A DNA stretch of 64,000 nucleotides from Glycine soja (Eukaryota > Streptophyta > Magnoliopsida > Fabales > Fabaceae): assembly GCF_004193775.1 (NCBI RefSeq), contig NC_041007.1, positions 24,682,507-24,746,506 on the forward strand, given 5' to 3'. The position numbers and the translations under genes are program-made. Below the pieces are notes generated by a model that saw only the letters and a list, made by a program, of their open reading frames with translations, was not told where the DNA came from and did not search any database. Numbering within the stretch: the first letter of the stretch is position 1; every line of letters begins with the position of its first letter. This document shows, piece after piece, positions 23,423 through 35,729 of this stretch.

Positions 23423-23830
23423 AGCTTGGGGGACATGTGTACGACTTCAAATCGACTAGCCTCTGTATTCGGTGGTTGACCGAGTAGTCTACTTGGTATC
23501 TAGAGAATATGATAGATGTAATTAAGGTAAGAGAAAAACTCAATCTTTCACTAGAAAGATAAAGATATCTCCTAAAATCGGAAGTTAGTTATTATTAGAT
23601 GAAAGATACGATAAAATCATATCTTTTTTTCTAATTACACTATCTTACAAGAAAAATTGAGATCTTTGATCCAATTTCATTTCTATAAAATGGATCATCA
23701 AGGTTAAGGTAAACCAACTATAATCTAACCTATATTATGATACCTGTTTTAGATTACGTCTACATCACTAACTTGAACCTTAGAGTATCTTTAAAGGTAC
23801 ACTCCATCACCATTTGTAGAAGAGCTCACA
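23423..23830 (+). mobile_element. Possible degraded gypsy LTR
   Basis: TGGGGGACATGTGTACGACT at about 23429 resembles the common start of legume gypsy LTRs. TTCTATAAAATGG (about 23680) is a plausible TATA box. The phrase AACTTGAACCTTAGAGTATC with GGTACACTCC (about 23770-23810) resembles the usual gypsy U5 AACTTGAGCGTCGGAGTG...GGTAC. No paired LTR or duplication was found. Confidence 0.4.
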
Positions 23831-25669
23831 GAAAAAAAAAAATGTCACTGTGACAATGAATTGCGATCAAATTCGGTAAGTATAGAAAGAGAGCAATATA
23901 TTATGTAGGAATTCTCTAGCTTAGGAAGTTGAATTGAAGTAGTCATCTTGGTCGATATTAAAATCGCTTGAACTGTGTCATAAAGGAAGTGTAATGTATA
24001 AAAGGCTATATGTTAATTAATGAAATCAATAATCCAAGTTGTTTAATTTTCACGAACCTAAAACAATATGTGGATCAAAGGCAAATTATAATCATTCTAC
24101 ATACCCTTAATTTGTCTGAGTTTGTCTCCAGTTATTTATGAAGACGGTCATGAATTTTCGTAACGGTTCAACTCGATAATTTTGCCATGCTCAAGTTTGT
24201 TCTAGTCAGTATTAATAGTTTCTCCCCTTTTTGTAGTCTTGTACTATGTATTTGTTTAGATTAGTTTGTTTTAGTATCAGAAGTTATCTTCGATAATTTT
24301 AATTTTAAACTTTTCTTTATAAGATTAAGTCTTGGTTAAAATTAAATAATCGTTTCTAAATCATGTATATAGATTTTTGTAAGTGGATGCATGATGCACT
24401 TAAAAATATAAAATGTATTTAAAAAATAAAGATGAAAAGAAAAATCATGCGTGTGTACTACATGCATTTTTATTTAATAAAATTATAAAATGGCGGCTTA
24501 TTATATATCAGTGCTTCTTCAAAGTTTGTTGATGACAAATCCAGCAAAATTACATGCTATTTATTTCCTTCTCTAGTGAATTTGTCTTCTCTCTCTCTAG
24601 TGGCAAATACAGGTTGACCGTAAAAAAAATCTTTGACTATATATATATATACGCGAGTGAATTTGGTTTTAATATAACGACGCTCAATAGCATTGTACGA
24701 TCCATGTAACTAAAACTCAGCTGGTGGAATAATATTATTGTGCATTTTGTTCGTATGTATATCCTACACTATTATTGGTTCTTTTGTTTAAGTCTTACAC
24801 TTAAATTCACCGTCAAAGATTGAAATTTGCATCTTATCATTAGTATGGTTGGCAGAGCGTGTAGAATATATGAATATGACAGGTTATGTTTTATACGTAT
24901 AACCAAACTTCAGGAATCCAATATTGATTTTAAGAAAATTATTAGCAGAAAAATAGGACTTCCATTAAAATTAATAATAATTTATATAGAATAATCGGAA
25001 TGATCGAGAAATAGTCTACGATATGACAATTGTTTATTGTTTATTCATCCACATGCATATATAACAAAACAAATTAATTAGCAATCCTGCAACTCGAGCT
25101 AGAGCAAATTTATTTTATCACTACAAAAATACCATCAAGACGATCGAATAATGAAGCCACCCTAAACGTGAATTATTACACAATGAATAGAAAATCCAAC
25201 AGGAAGATTGAAAGAACCCCCGTATACTATAATGAACTATAACAACAAGGAATGTCAATGTCTCGTGACACCACAACCTAGCACTCTCTTTTTAATATTT
25301 TTTTATAATACGTTAAAATTTATTAAAAATCACTTAATTTTGTGAGTTTTCTTGATTTAGAAGTACAACTCGTCAAAAGATTTTCAAAAAATTTCAATCA
25401 TTATATACAAATGTAAGTTAAAAGAAATGTTAGTGACATCATATTCTAACATTCCTTTTATACTTTCTTTATAAGTGATTAAAATTTATTAAAAATCATT
25501 GAATCTAATGAGTTCTCTTATTTAGAAGTGTAACTCACCAATATAGGAGATTTTAAATAAATTTCAACAATCATATAAAAAGTGTTAGCTAGAAAGAAAA
25601 TGTCGGAAAGAGGTTCGCTGGCATTCCTTGTTACGCAAATAAAGCAAAAAACTCTTCTAGGACCAAACT
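23831..25669. other. Intergenic; 3' flank of the phytocyanin gene with a degenerate repeat pair
   Basis: No ORF of interest. Two related segments (about 25300-25420 and 25460-25590) share TTAAAATTTATTAAAAATCA, then GAGTTTTCTTGATTTAGAAGT and TTTCAA-CATTATATA-like phrases, so an AT-rich unit was duplicated or inserted twice just beyond the gene end. Confidence 0.55.
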
Positions 25670-26182
25670 TTAAAACAACAATGAGTTGATTAAAAGGGTG
25701 ATGAGAAGAATAGAGAAAGTTGCAACAAGGGAGGTAGCCTCGCCTCGCGATGGAGGAGGTGTAGTTGAACCAGGCTCGGTCGGGGGAGATTGGGGAGGCG
25801 GTGTTTCGTCGCCGGAAGAAGGTGGGGTAGGAGTGGTTCCAGAAGGAGGAGAAGGACCTTGAGTTGGAGGTGAAGAAGTGCTTGTGATGGTGGCAATGCT
25901 CAGCTTTTGGCCACTGTTGCAATGGCCTTGGATGGTGCATGCAAAATAGAAGTCCCCGGTACGATTGAGTGTGATTCTTGCTGGTGATGTGGTAATGACT
26001 CCCTGGTTTTGATTCACGCTGCAACCATCAAAGCTTGCCCTGTCGGTAAGTTCGGCCACGGTGTGGCTTGCGGTGAATGTGAAGACTGCAAATAGCAAAG
26101 ATCATCACATAAACAAACACGTACAATAATGCTACGCGTACACGTAGAATACTAGAATGAGACAAAGTTTCCCTTTGACTTT

Positions 26183-26219
<37 letters not shown>

Positions 26220-27210
26220 TTTGTGCTGCATCTGTAGTTAAATACTTTGATTATTTTTTAGGAATTGAAATTCATTTAACGAATTAATCTCTTTTTAATA
26301 TATATTTTTTCATATTTACAAGATAGAGATTGAACTCATGACTATATATTTAAAGATAAAATTATCTATTAATCATCTCTAATCATATTGGTTAGGAAAT
26401 ACTTTTAAAATCGATGTTTGCAAAGAAAATGAAAATAATTACATGGAATATTGCATGTGGTTTTAATTATTAAATGCTCGTAAAATAAAAATGAAACAAT
26501 TTATTTATTTTAAAATGATTCATGTGAATGTCAGAGTAATTCTTATTCTTATGTCAAGAGACGTTTATAATAATTTTTACGCACATTGCATAACTAATTT
26601 TAATTCAGTTAGTAATTGTTTAGGTAAACAACTTAATTAATAACACATTTTAATAAAATAATTATTTAATAAAATTTTCTTAAGTTTCTTGGATAGAAAA
26701 AATATAACTAAAAAAATAAATTCTATAAATTTAAAATAAGTTTTGTATAAATTCTCCCTATTTTGTTTTCACATTCATTCATGTAACATTGATCAAAATG
26801 TTACATAAATAAATAAAAAAAAATGAGATACAATCAATTTTTTGGCTTTTCATGTTAACTAAAGGACCCAGAGAAGGAATTAAGGTTGTTTGTATGATAC
26901 AAGGAGTTTAGTTCAATTAATTGAGCAGGGTGAGTGATGTAAATCATCTTATATCGTGTTCAATTCTAATGGATGAAAAAAAGGTTGTTTTGTATGATGA
27001 TGGTATGGACTGGTACTCACCTAGTATGTCGCCTTCTCTGAATGTTATATTGGAAGCCCAGTCGGAATAGAATGAAGCGCCACCAGGAGGAGCACTTGTC
27101 CAACCAGTGTTGTCCCCTACAGTGTATTCTGCGGCTTTGGTGCTCTTTAGCATTGTTGCAGCAACTGCAATTACTATAAGAATCACCATAATATTATGTA
27201 ACTGACCCAT
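25670..27210 (-). CDS. Stellacyanin-like phytocyanin with proline-rich, GPI-type tail
   Basis: Two exons, 27021-27210 and 25670-26085, join across a GT-AG intron of 935 bp (CTAG|GTGAGT and TTTGCAG|TCTTC) to give 201 codons ending at TAG. Residues 1-26 are a signal peptide; about 27-128 form the plastocyanin-like fold. Copper ligands can be placed at His71, Cys113, His118 and Gln123, with Cys85 and Cys119 as the usual disulfide. Gln rather than Met at the axial position is the stellacyanin type. About 132-180 is Pro/Ser/Thr-rich, like an arabinogalactan region, and the last about 20 residues are hydrophobic, as for a GPI anchor. The family consists of cell-surface blue copper proteins thought to act in electron transfer or cell-wall processes. 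No lesion is seen. Confidence 0.93.
26187..26216. repeat. (AT)n microsatellite in the phytocyanin intron
   Basis: About 15 AT units, roughly 100 bases into the intron from the exon-2 side. Confidence 0.95.
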
Positions 27211-27337
27211 CTTGTTATTACCCTTATGTGTGTTTCAGATCGCCCCTGTTGTATATGGATCTATCTAGCTACTTTTGCCTTTAATTTCCTTCTCTGAGAA
27301 GAATAATGGCTTGAAAGTGCCTTCAATTTGTGATGAA

Positions 27338-27343
27338 TATATA
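27338..27343 (-). promoter_or_regulatory. TATA box of the phytocyanin gene
   Basis: On the minus strand CTCTATATATTCATC lies about 130 bases upstream of the ATG, a suitable distance for a plant core promoter with a 5' UTR of about 100 bases. Confidence 0.6.
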
Positions 27344-27349
27344 GAGAAT

Positions 27350-28188
27350 AGAGAGGCTAACCCGGTATTGTTAATGGAGGACTTCGTCGCATAGAATGAC
27401 TGGGTTTTTATTTTTTTTAATCTAACTATAGTTGTTGGGTCATACTAGGAGATATGATCAAGTCAATGCATGGAAATGGTCCCAGAAAATAGGCTTGGAA
27501 AATATGATATACATTTTTGTTTCCATTATTTTTAAACTCTTCCTCCAGCCACCTCAACAGAATAAGAATATATATTAGTACTCCATCATTGAAAGCCATT
27601 TGGACTTACATTATTATTGTGCATTCGACTTTTCTTTTGCAATTTTATATTTTGAATTGGAATGAAAAATAAATAAATTTCAGATTCGGTCAAATGGATT
27701 TTTATATGTCGATAGGTATCGTATAAACAAGTTGTTTGGCTGTGAGGTGTGAATCTAAATAAAAACTTCAACAGACATCCTTATTGTTGGAATTTAATAT
27801 ACTGAATTAAAAAATGTCTCAAAAAGTTGAAAAAATCAAATGATTAAAAAGGGCTCTACCAAGACATGGTCTAGAAAACTCGATTATCTCAACCTTAAGG
27901 AAGTTTGTTTGGCATGAATAATTATCATATAAATTTTTATAAGAACTAGACGATAAAATGTATACATGATGTAAATATTGTATCTTAACTACAAAATGAT
28001 ATTGTCTTGTTTGCTAATGTACTATATTGTACTTGATAGGACAAAAATACTATATATTCTTCCCAATTTGTTATTGTTCTAAAAAAAATGTAGAAATGAT
28101 CCTTGGACAATGAGTATGTCATAGGGAATTTTGAAATAAAATTAAAATTTATGACTACTTATATTAGTCTTGATGAATTAGATAATTG

Positions 28189-28227
<39 letters not shown>

Positions 28228-29938
28228 ATGAAGGGTAATATTATGTATGAATATTTTTAGATGATTTAAGAGTAAAATTTCAATGTACTTGTAATAATTT
28301 TTCTAATTAAAATAGTTTTAGGCTTAAATATGTTAGTGATCTTTGATATATACCAAAATTTTATTTTTAATTCCTGATAAATTTTTTCTTCATTTCTGCT
28401 CCCTGATATTTGAAATATTTTGGTTTATGTCCCTACTGTTAGCAGGGTCCATTAACTGTTGACGTGCCTATAAGTTTGTCATGTCAGCTACCTACATGTT
28501 GTGTCTACATCAACTCATTCATAACCGCCTTGATTAGGATCATAAACGCCATTCATTTAAAATACATATGCACAACATGATGCACGGTTCACAAACAATA
28601 TACACATGGTTTGTTTTAATTTTGAAGTTCCTTGGAGATTCCTATCTTGCGGGGATTAGTTTCTCCTAACACTTTTTGCAACACATATGAATACCATGAC
28701 ATATTGTTTTCACATATACTCGTGGCCATCATGCATTCACTAACGATATCAATCATGTCCAATCATTCACACAACAATATATGGTATCACTTCATCAACA
28801 AATCATAAGTATAAATGTCATGCATTGTTCTATAATTCTTACAATATCAATTTTACACAATTACTTCTCCTACAATACTATGACTTTCATATAGTATAAT
28901 ATTCATATCTAGACTTGTAGTAATCCTATTAAGTTGTTTCTTATCTTGATAGAAAGCTAAGACAATTATCTACAACTTTTAGGTTGACCTCAAAAGCTAG
29001 TTCAGTCATTTACTAATCCTAAAATTAGGAAACATGTAAATAGACCTCATAATCCTGACAACTTGATCTTTACTCACTAAAATGACATTATCTAGAGTTC
29101 TAGACATCGTTTTTGAGTGAAACCAAAATCATTAATTAGATAACATCTAGGACTACAATTCTTATGCACAAAGTCTAATATCATAATTTTCCTACTCGTT
29201 TTTGTGATCCAAGTTAACGTTTACTATGAGGAAAATCAGCACGTGCATCCAACATCAATTATCAAATTCAATTTCAAGAACATAAAAAAGGCAATACATC
29301 AGAAACATCCAACAATGAAATTTATCCAAATCATAACAAAACTAAATGCTTCAAGGTATTAACAACATGTCCAAGAAAATAAACTTGCTAAAATCATAAA
29401 CCTAAGATTATGTTGTATACCTGTGATTCATTGTCACTCATACAATAAAAGAAAAAGAGAGGACCTACTCCCCCTAACCTCAAAATAAGAAAATCCTCGA
29501 CAATGAAAAGGAAGACGATCTTCCAGCCACCCCCAAGAATGAATTGATCCAATGAAATCATCCACCACAATCTCCACGACAACTCTTACTATGACAAAAA
29601 CTTAAGTGTGATTTAAAACACAAATTCAAGCTACCTACATGCCATGAGTTTAGAAAAACAAAGAGAAAGATAAAAATATTAACTATGAGGAGCTTTGCGA
29701 TTAATTCTAATCCAACTTAATTCTTTAATGCTCCTAAGGCCTTGTGGTTTCCTCTCTATATCTATAGGAATAAAGGGGTTCATATGATTATTTTGCCTAA
29801 TGTGGGACTTAAATGTGCTTTCCTTGATCATGTGACCTACTTTGAAGTCAATTTTCACTAAGATAGAGGTAGAATTTGGTTTCTAAGTTGTAGGGGTGAA
29901 TTGTAGCTTTTACAACAAGTTTTCCAACGACGGAGATG
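27350..29938. other. Intergenic DNA without recognised genes
   Basis: It contains an (AT)n tract at 28193-28225 and, from about 28320, GGCTTAAATATGTTAGTGATCTTTGATATA, which resembles ends of common legume Mutator-like repeats (a similar start, AGGCTTAATTATGTTTATAG, is near 52102). No matching second end was found. ORFs here are short and uncharacteristic. Confidence 0.5.
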
Positions 29939-30330
29939 CAATACCAGAAAATAGGCTTTTAACATTGTTATGACAGACTTTCAACATTAGTTATAAATCG
30001 ATGTTGAAACTACCATCGTTAAAAGTATCAATTTTAACATTGGTTATGAAGATCAATGTTGAAATCCACCATACAACATCAATTTTTATGAAAATCGATG
30101 TCGTATAGTAAAAAATATACAAAAAAATACAAAAACAACATCAAGTTTAACCAAAATCGATGTTGTAAGGTTCAATACAACATCGATTTTGGAAGAAACG
30201 ATGTTGCAATTCACCATACAATATCGGTTTTTGCCAAAACCAATGTTGTTATGCTACTATACAACATTGGTTTTTGTCAAAATCGATGTTGTATGGTGAA
30301 TTACAATATTGATTCTTTTAGAACCCATGT
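29939..30330 (+). mobile_element. CACTA-like left-end remnant with subterminal hairpins
   Basis: CAATACCAGAAAATAGG (a mutated CACTACTAGAAAATAGG) is followed by about eight ACATCG(A/G)TT / AACC(G/A)ATGTTG units, for example AACATCGATTTTGGAAG, as at the ends of elements A and B. No partner right end was identified, so it is a truncated or rearranged copy. Confidence 0.6.
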
Positions 30331-30639
30331 TGTCTTTGCATTTTTTAATATGGTGTCTATTTTGTTAATTAATTTAAACTTGCAAATTGAAAAAATAACC
30401 CATTCAAGCAGTATTCAAGAAGTACAAAATATAATATTCAAATTATTATTGAATAATTACTATCAAATAAAAGAAATACTTAAAATAATGAAACAATAAT
30501 CTCCATACTTAAAATCATCTATAACCTAAGCTAATTAAACATAATTCTACAATGGCTAACTCTTATGCTAACTTTGTTACTCTCAGCCTGCCTCAGCTTT
30601 AAATTTGGACCAGGCACAACGACTTTCAATTTGGCTTCC

Positions 30640-31122
30640 AAAATGGTCCTTCTATATACTATCTATAAAAGAAAACCCTCTGGAAATTCCTAAAATGCCT
30701 CTACCTAAGATTGTGACAGCTATTCATTTCCTTGGTTTTTTGGTCTTTTAGCCCTTTCATTTCCCACTCTCGTGCTTCTTACATGTGTTTGATTTTCTAG
30801 ACTCTACTTGCTCACCTGTTTCGGATACGTGTTTTGCTTTTTTTTTTTTTCAACAGCAACACGTGTTTTGCTTTTTTTTTTCCAAAACAGCAACACGTCT
30901 TCTTTTTCTTAAAGCACTAAAGCAGCTTTTAATTCCTTCATTTCACACTTTCGTGCACTTTCTCCCCCCTATTTTGTTACCCTATTGAGTTTCTTCCTCA
31001 TTCACTGAACTTTTTGTGAATATTTTTGCATTTTTATCGTATTATGTTTGCCAAGTTTTTGTTTTTGTCTTGTTTTAACGTGTTTGTGAGTTTTCTAACA
31101 TTTTTCCCTTCCTTAATGGTGT
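30640..31122 (+). promoter_or_regulatory. Promoter-and-leader-like region upstream of the WIYLD exon
   Basis: TATCTATAAAAGAAAACC (about 30660) is a plausible TATA box, followed by a pyrimidine-rich, T-rich leader typical of a 5' UTR and the start of a leader intron. The first WIYLD exon (39717) follows a consensus acceptor TTTTGTCTGCAG. Element B sits between the two, so the intron would be about 8.6 kb longer than before insertion. The link between this leader and that exon is inference. Confidence 0.45.
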
Positions 31123-31139
31123 TTTCACTATTAGAAAAT

Positions 31140-31660
31140 ACACTTTCAACATCGGTTATTTAGAATATTCTACATCGGTTCTAAAACCGATGTTGAAAGT
31201 GACGATGTTGAATGTATGAATGTTAACATCGGTTTTGGAGAACCGATGTTAACATACATATGACAACATCGGTTCTCTAAATACCCGATGTTAAACACAA
31301 TGAATAACAGCAAAAAAAGTGTACGCATGATGAACGTTGACATCGATTTTCCATTAAAACCGATGTTAATATATGCCCTTAACATCGGTTTTGCTAGAAA
31401 ACCGATGTCAACATTGATGATGCATACACTTATTTGGTGTAGTTCTTTGTGTATAACATCGGTTAATTATAAATAATCGATGTTAATATTCAAATATTCA
31501 CATCGATTATTTATAATTAACCGATGTTAATTTACAATAGTTGACATCGGTTATCTACAGATAACCGATGTTAAAATATAAACGCTGACATCGGTTATAC
31601 ACAAAAAACCGATGTTAATATACAAACGTCAACATCGATTTTCTATTATAACTGATGTTG
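31140..31660. repeat. Left subterminal hairpin array of element B
   Basis: About nine inverted units carry ACATCGGTT on one side and AACCGATGT on the other, with spacers of 2-20 bases. Several stems extend inward with unit-specific pairing, for example ACATCGGTTATCT with AGATAACCGATGT (about 31546-31574) and CATCGGTTTT-GCTAG-AAAACCGATG (about 31384-31408). They are presumed sites for the element's TNPA-like protein. Confidence 0.85.
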
Positions 31661-31913
31661 TTTTCAAGTATTTTTTTATATATACTTTCTATTTTTACAG
31701 TAAACCCAAAATTGTACTTGTCAAATGTAATTTCAGGAGGCCCAATTCATAGCAAATAAACATTTTATTCTGCTTTCAAGCAGTTTTAATGATAATAAAC
31801 ATCAAATAATTGATTTATATATTATAAAGAACAATCAACAAATGAATTCAATGTTCATGTTACATAGAAAATGTAAAAAATGTCAAAAATGTTAAAAAAT
31901 GTCCCTAAATCCT

Positions 31914-34500
31914 AGGCCTGATCTCTAACTCGGAGATAAAACTGTGCCCACTGGATCCGCAATGCTTTTAATCTCTCAGGCTCCAACGGTCTAGGATCGT
32001 TAAAATACTGCATGATTAAATAAATCATATTAAGTTAATAATGTAATACAAATTATAAATAAATCGATTTTCTTTGAAATAAACTTACCGCTTCCCAATT
32101 ATTTCTAAAAGTTCCTAAAATGATGGTGGACATCCAGTGCATCACATAGTAGCCGCACTCAGTAGTTCCTTTTTGTCTATTACACTAAATACATAATGAA
32201 ATTTGGATATTAATTAAACAACTAGTGTACAGACACATAAAGAAATATATATAAGTGGAAGTTTTATGTAAATGACGTACCTTGACGACAATCCACCTAG
32301 CAGGAGCCTTTGATTTAGGCTGTGGAGAATCATCAAGACCCTTGATAGCACTGTTCCATATGAGTAACAATTAAAAACTGGTGTTGTACGTTGAGGTATT
32401 ACAATGCAAATGTATTGAAAAGAACACTAACCTATTAATAATTCCCTTAAGGTAGTTGTCTGGCCTGTTATGCAATGAACAAAACCAGACAACTAAGTGT
32501 TCCTTGGGCAGGATGACTACCATCTGCCAGTGTCCGCTGCAGTGGAACCTAAAATGGGTTAGTACATTAGTAAACATTAATTAAATTTTGTTATTTTGTG
32601 ACTTACCCATTTAGGTAGGCTCCAAGATACACATCGCGTTGTGAACTCTGCATCCAACTCTTTATGTAACTTTCAGATTCAAACTGCAATTGCCCAGACC
32701 TCTGAATGGACTGAGGCTCGAGGAATCCATAGATATCAGAATTCCCCGCTCGCATACATGTTTCAGTGAGATGCGTGTTTATGTTAAGTCAAAGTTAAAT
32801 ATTTATGAATTGAAAGCCATAACTTAGGTAAATAAAAGCCTTTTATATAAAGACTTACAGAATCCACAACTATAACACTGATATGCTGAGACATTGACCA
32901 CCGTGTGTGATTTCGGAGAGGTTTTCGTGCTTTATGTACAGGGGGAAATCTGGATTAACGACCCCGAATACGGTGGCATCCCATCTAACCTGATAAGGCC
33001 TTAAGAAAAGCTCTGGGATGGTCAATGTCATCAGATAAAGCGGACCATCGGGCTTCGGAGGTGGTTTTGGCGGAGACACAACTACCTGTTCATGAAACAA
33101 AGTTAAATAGCCAAATTTGGGGCACGCTTAATGAATTAATTTAAAAAGAAGAAACATATAATAAGGACAATAAGTACCTGGTGTGATAAAGACTTGACCA
33201 GATGTGTCGGCCAAGCAGGGAAGGTGTGAAGTGTCTGCCCCACTAAGGAAACCTCATCAGTGGGTACAGGAACTGGAGCATCTGCATCTTTAACCTCGTC
33301 CACACTCACCTTTACTTAGCCAGGCAACAAAGGAGTGTTATGAACAAGAGTGGATCCCTCATAAACTCTCCCCACGGCAACCAGGCGAGCAAGACCTGCT
33401 TCTATGTACAAGCCGCACCTGTCAGAGTCACCTGTCTCTGGATCGTTTCCTGAGGGATCAACACAACTCCCCTTTGTGCTCACCCGAGGACCGGAGGGAC
33501 CAGGACCAACCAGAGAGGCTCAGGAGTTCCCTGAGATTGCATCTGTGACTGAAGCTGGCTGAAGGATGCCATGACCTGCCTCATCACTTTCTCTGTGATG
33601 GACTCCTCTAGCTGGTCCCTGATCTGCTGAGTCAGCTGCTGTAATTCGTCAGGAGGCAGGGAGGAAGCACTGCGGGATGCCCGTGGAGCCGATCCAAAGT
33701 ATTGCTTGATGGTGACACCGGCTCCAGCAGCACGGACACGTCTAGGGTGCTCTGGACGTCCAATAGCAGCGACCAGAACATCCTAACGTCCATGGGGGAC
33801 GAACGATCCCTGCGTGGCCTGCTCCTCAAATGAATCCTACACAGAAAACACACAGTGGTACATGGCATTCTCAAAATATTCAAACATAATTGTAATGGTT
33901 AGTTGAAAATGACTTACAATCTTCTCAGCGATTTCCTTTGTGGCCTCAGTTGTCATCTCCCCTGTCTTCTTCGTGCGGGCCATCTTCCACTTCACGTGGC
34001 GTCTGACCGGGGATGGAGGGTCGATGACGCCATCAATGCTTCCTGACTGTGCAGCTTCCTGCAGCTTCTTCTTGGTCTTCTCAGCCAGGAGCTTCTGCTC
34101 CAAATAATCTTAACCCCCACGAGACAAAACGTGGGGGGCAGTATTCTGCTTCTGGATGGCCTGTGCCTTGATGCGCACATCCTGGAAAAATTAAACAATA
34201 ATGTTTGAAATGGGTAGAATGAAGTATAATAACATCATGTTTAATATGAGAAACAACTTAAATGGCAAAGGAACATACCTCCCAAGAAGGGTCTCTGCGA
34301 GTCTGGCAAAACTGGGCCCACTTTTCCTTGCTGATGTCGTATTTGTCACAGACAGTGTCCTCGACACCGTCCTGATCGGCTGCAAGGGCCCATTTCCTCG
34401 TGAGGTCTGATTTAAACTGCCTCCATCTCTCCCCCACGGTCTGTAGTAACTTCCTTTTCGTCCTACTGTCAGAAGCCTCTGGGATATCAAATTCCGCCTG
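31914..34500 (-). pseudogene. Transposase_24 (Ptta/En/Spm type) plus Ulp1-like protease gene of element B
   Basis: Reading leftward: an exon beginning AEFDIPEASDSRTKRKLLQT (34500 down) with TVGERWRQFKSDLTRKW, an exon with APHVLSRGG and DPPSPVRRHVKWKMART (about 34180-33920), an exon with QGSFVPHGRQD and AIGRPEHPRRVR (about 33835 down), and a Gln-rich section. Later exons have SDIYGFLEPQSIQ (about 32750), GHWQMVVILPKE (32432-32547), GLDDSPQPKSKAPARW (32281-32356), and QKGTTECGYYVMHWM (about 32090-32187), ending near 31916. The last four form a C48 (Ulp1/SENP-like) protease fold with His (GHW), Gln and Cys (ECGYY). This composite gene is typical of plant CACTA elements. A stop replaces a Gly codon in SRGG-stop-DYLEQK (near 34107) and other breaks occur around 33310-33550, so it is probably dead. 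Confidence 0.8.
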
Positions 34501-34579
34501 ACAACATGAAACAAAGTTTATTTGTTACAATAATGAAATTTTTTGGCTATTAATTACACGAAATCAAATAAGAAAAGAG

Positions 34580-35417
34580 AAATACCTGAATATACCTGCT
34601 CACCAGTCAACGGTATCGGCGCAATATCATGCTCTTGACTTCCATTAAAAGCTTTTCTCAATCGTTTGTAAGGATGATTGGGTGTTAGAAAGCGGCGATG
34701 CCTACTGTAGACTATTTTTCTGCCATGTTTAAGTTGTATGTAACTTGTATTTTCTTCACAGATGGGGCATGCATGATGACCCTTAACACTGTAACCGCTG
34801 AGATTCCCATATGCTGGAAAGTCATTAATGGTACAAAAAAGCATTGAACGCATTTCAAAGGTCTCCTTGTGAAACGCATCAAACACTACAACCCCCTCGT
34901 CCCACAACTTTCTCAGATCTTCAACCAACAAACTTAGATAAACATCAATGTCATTTCCTGGCTGTCTTGGGCCCGATATCATCATAGACAACATCATGTA
35001 TTTTCGCTTCATGCACAACCAAGGAGGCAAATTGTAAATTACTAGCAGAACTGGCCATGAACTGTGTTGAGTGCTTAAGGTGCCATATGGATTCATTCCA
35101 TCACTGGCTAGTCCAAGTCTAAGATTTCTTGGCTCATTCCCGAAATCCGGATACAAACCATCAATCTTCTTCCACTGGGAGCAATCAGCCGGATGACGGA
35201 CCATTCCATCAGAAATCCTTCCATTTGCATGCCATGTAAGGTCTTTTGCGTCGTCCTCGTTAGCAAAAAGACGCTTAAACCTTGGAATGATTGGAAGATA
35301 CCACAAAACCTTTGCTGGCGGGCCCCTCTGTGACTTTTCATCATAATTGCTTTCCTCATCATCCTTCACTTTGTACCGTGAAGTCCCACACACAGGGCAT
35401 GTAGACAGGCATAGCAT
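34580..35417 (-). pseudogene. TNP2-like transposase fragment of element B
   Basis: An open reading covers the TNP2 core: CPVCGTSRYKV, GPPAKVLWYLPIIPRFKRLF, GLASDGMNPYG, GPRQPGNDIDVYLSLLVEDL and HHACPICEENTSYIQLKHGR. It is closer to full than the homologous part of element A (it retains the RFKRLFANEDDAKDLTWHAN section), but lacks the N-terminal domain and everything after PIPLTGEQ, including DUF4218. Only about 80 bases separate it from the first Transposase_24 exon. It is therefore an internal transposase fragment in a deletion derivative. Confidence 0.88.
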
Positions 35418-35729
35418 AAGTTATAAATATACCAGTAATGCATACAACAACAATTTCAAATTAGTTTTCGAATCAAACATATAAATACCTGAGTTCGAGG
35501 CTTCAAAGATATAATCAAAGCGCTTCCATAGCAACGCCAATTAGAAGTAGTAAATGATAACCCTAAAAAAAACCATACAGAAATTAGCCACAGTGTATTT
35601 AAAGCCTTTTATCAACAATATCAGGGTTGTCCAGTATTCAAATAGAGAAGAACCATAATGATAATGGGTTTAGCTTTTTCCGTGAGTAATGGAGAAGGAA
35701 AACTTGTCTACAATAGTACTAGTAGTTGT

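Noticed and set aside
25518..26024. 168-codon minus-strand reading over the phytocyanin exon 2
   Set aside because: It is a shadow frame; the splice-compatible phytocyanin frame has the copper ligands and signal peptide.
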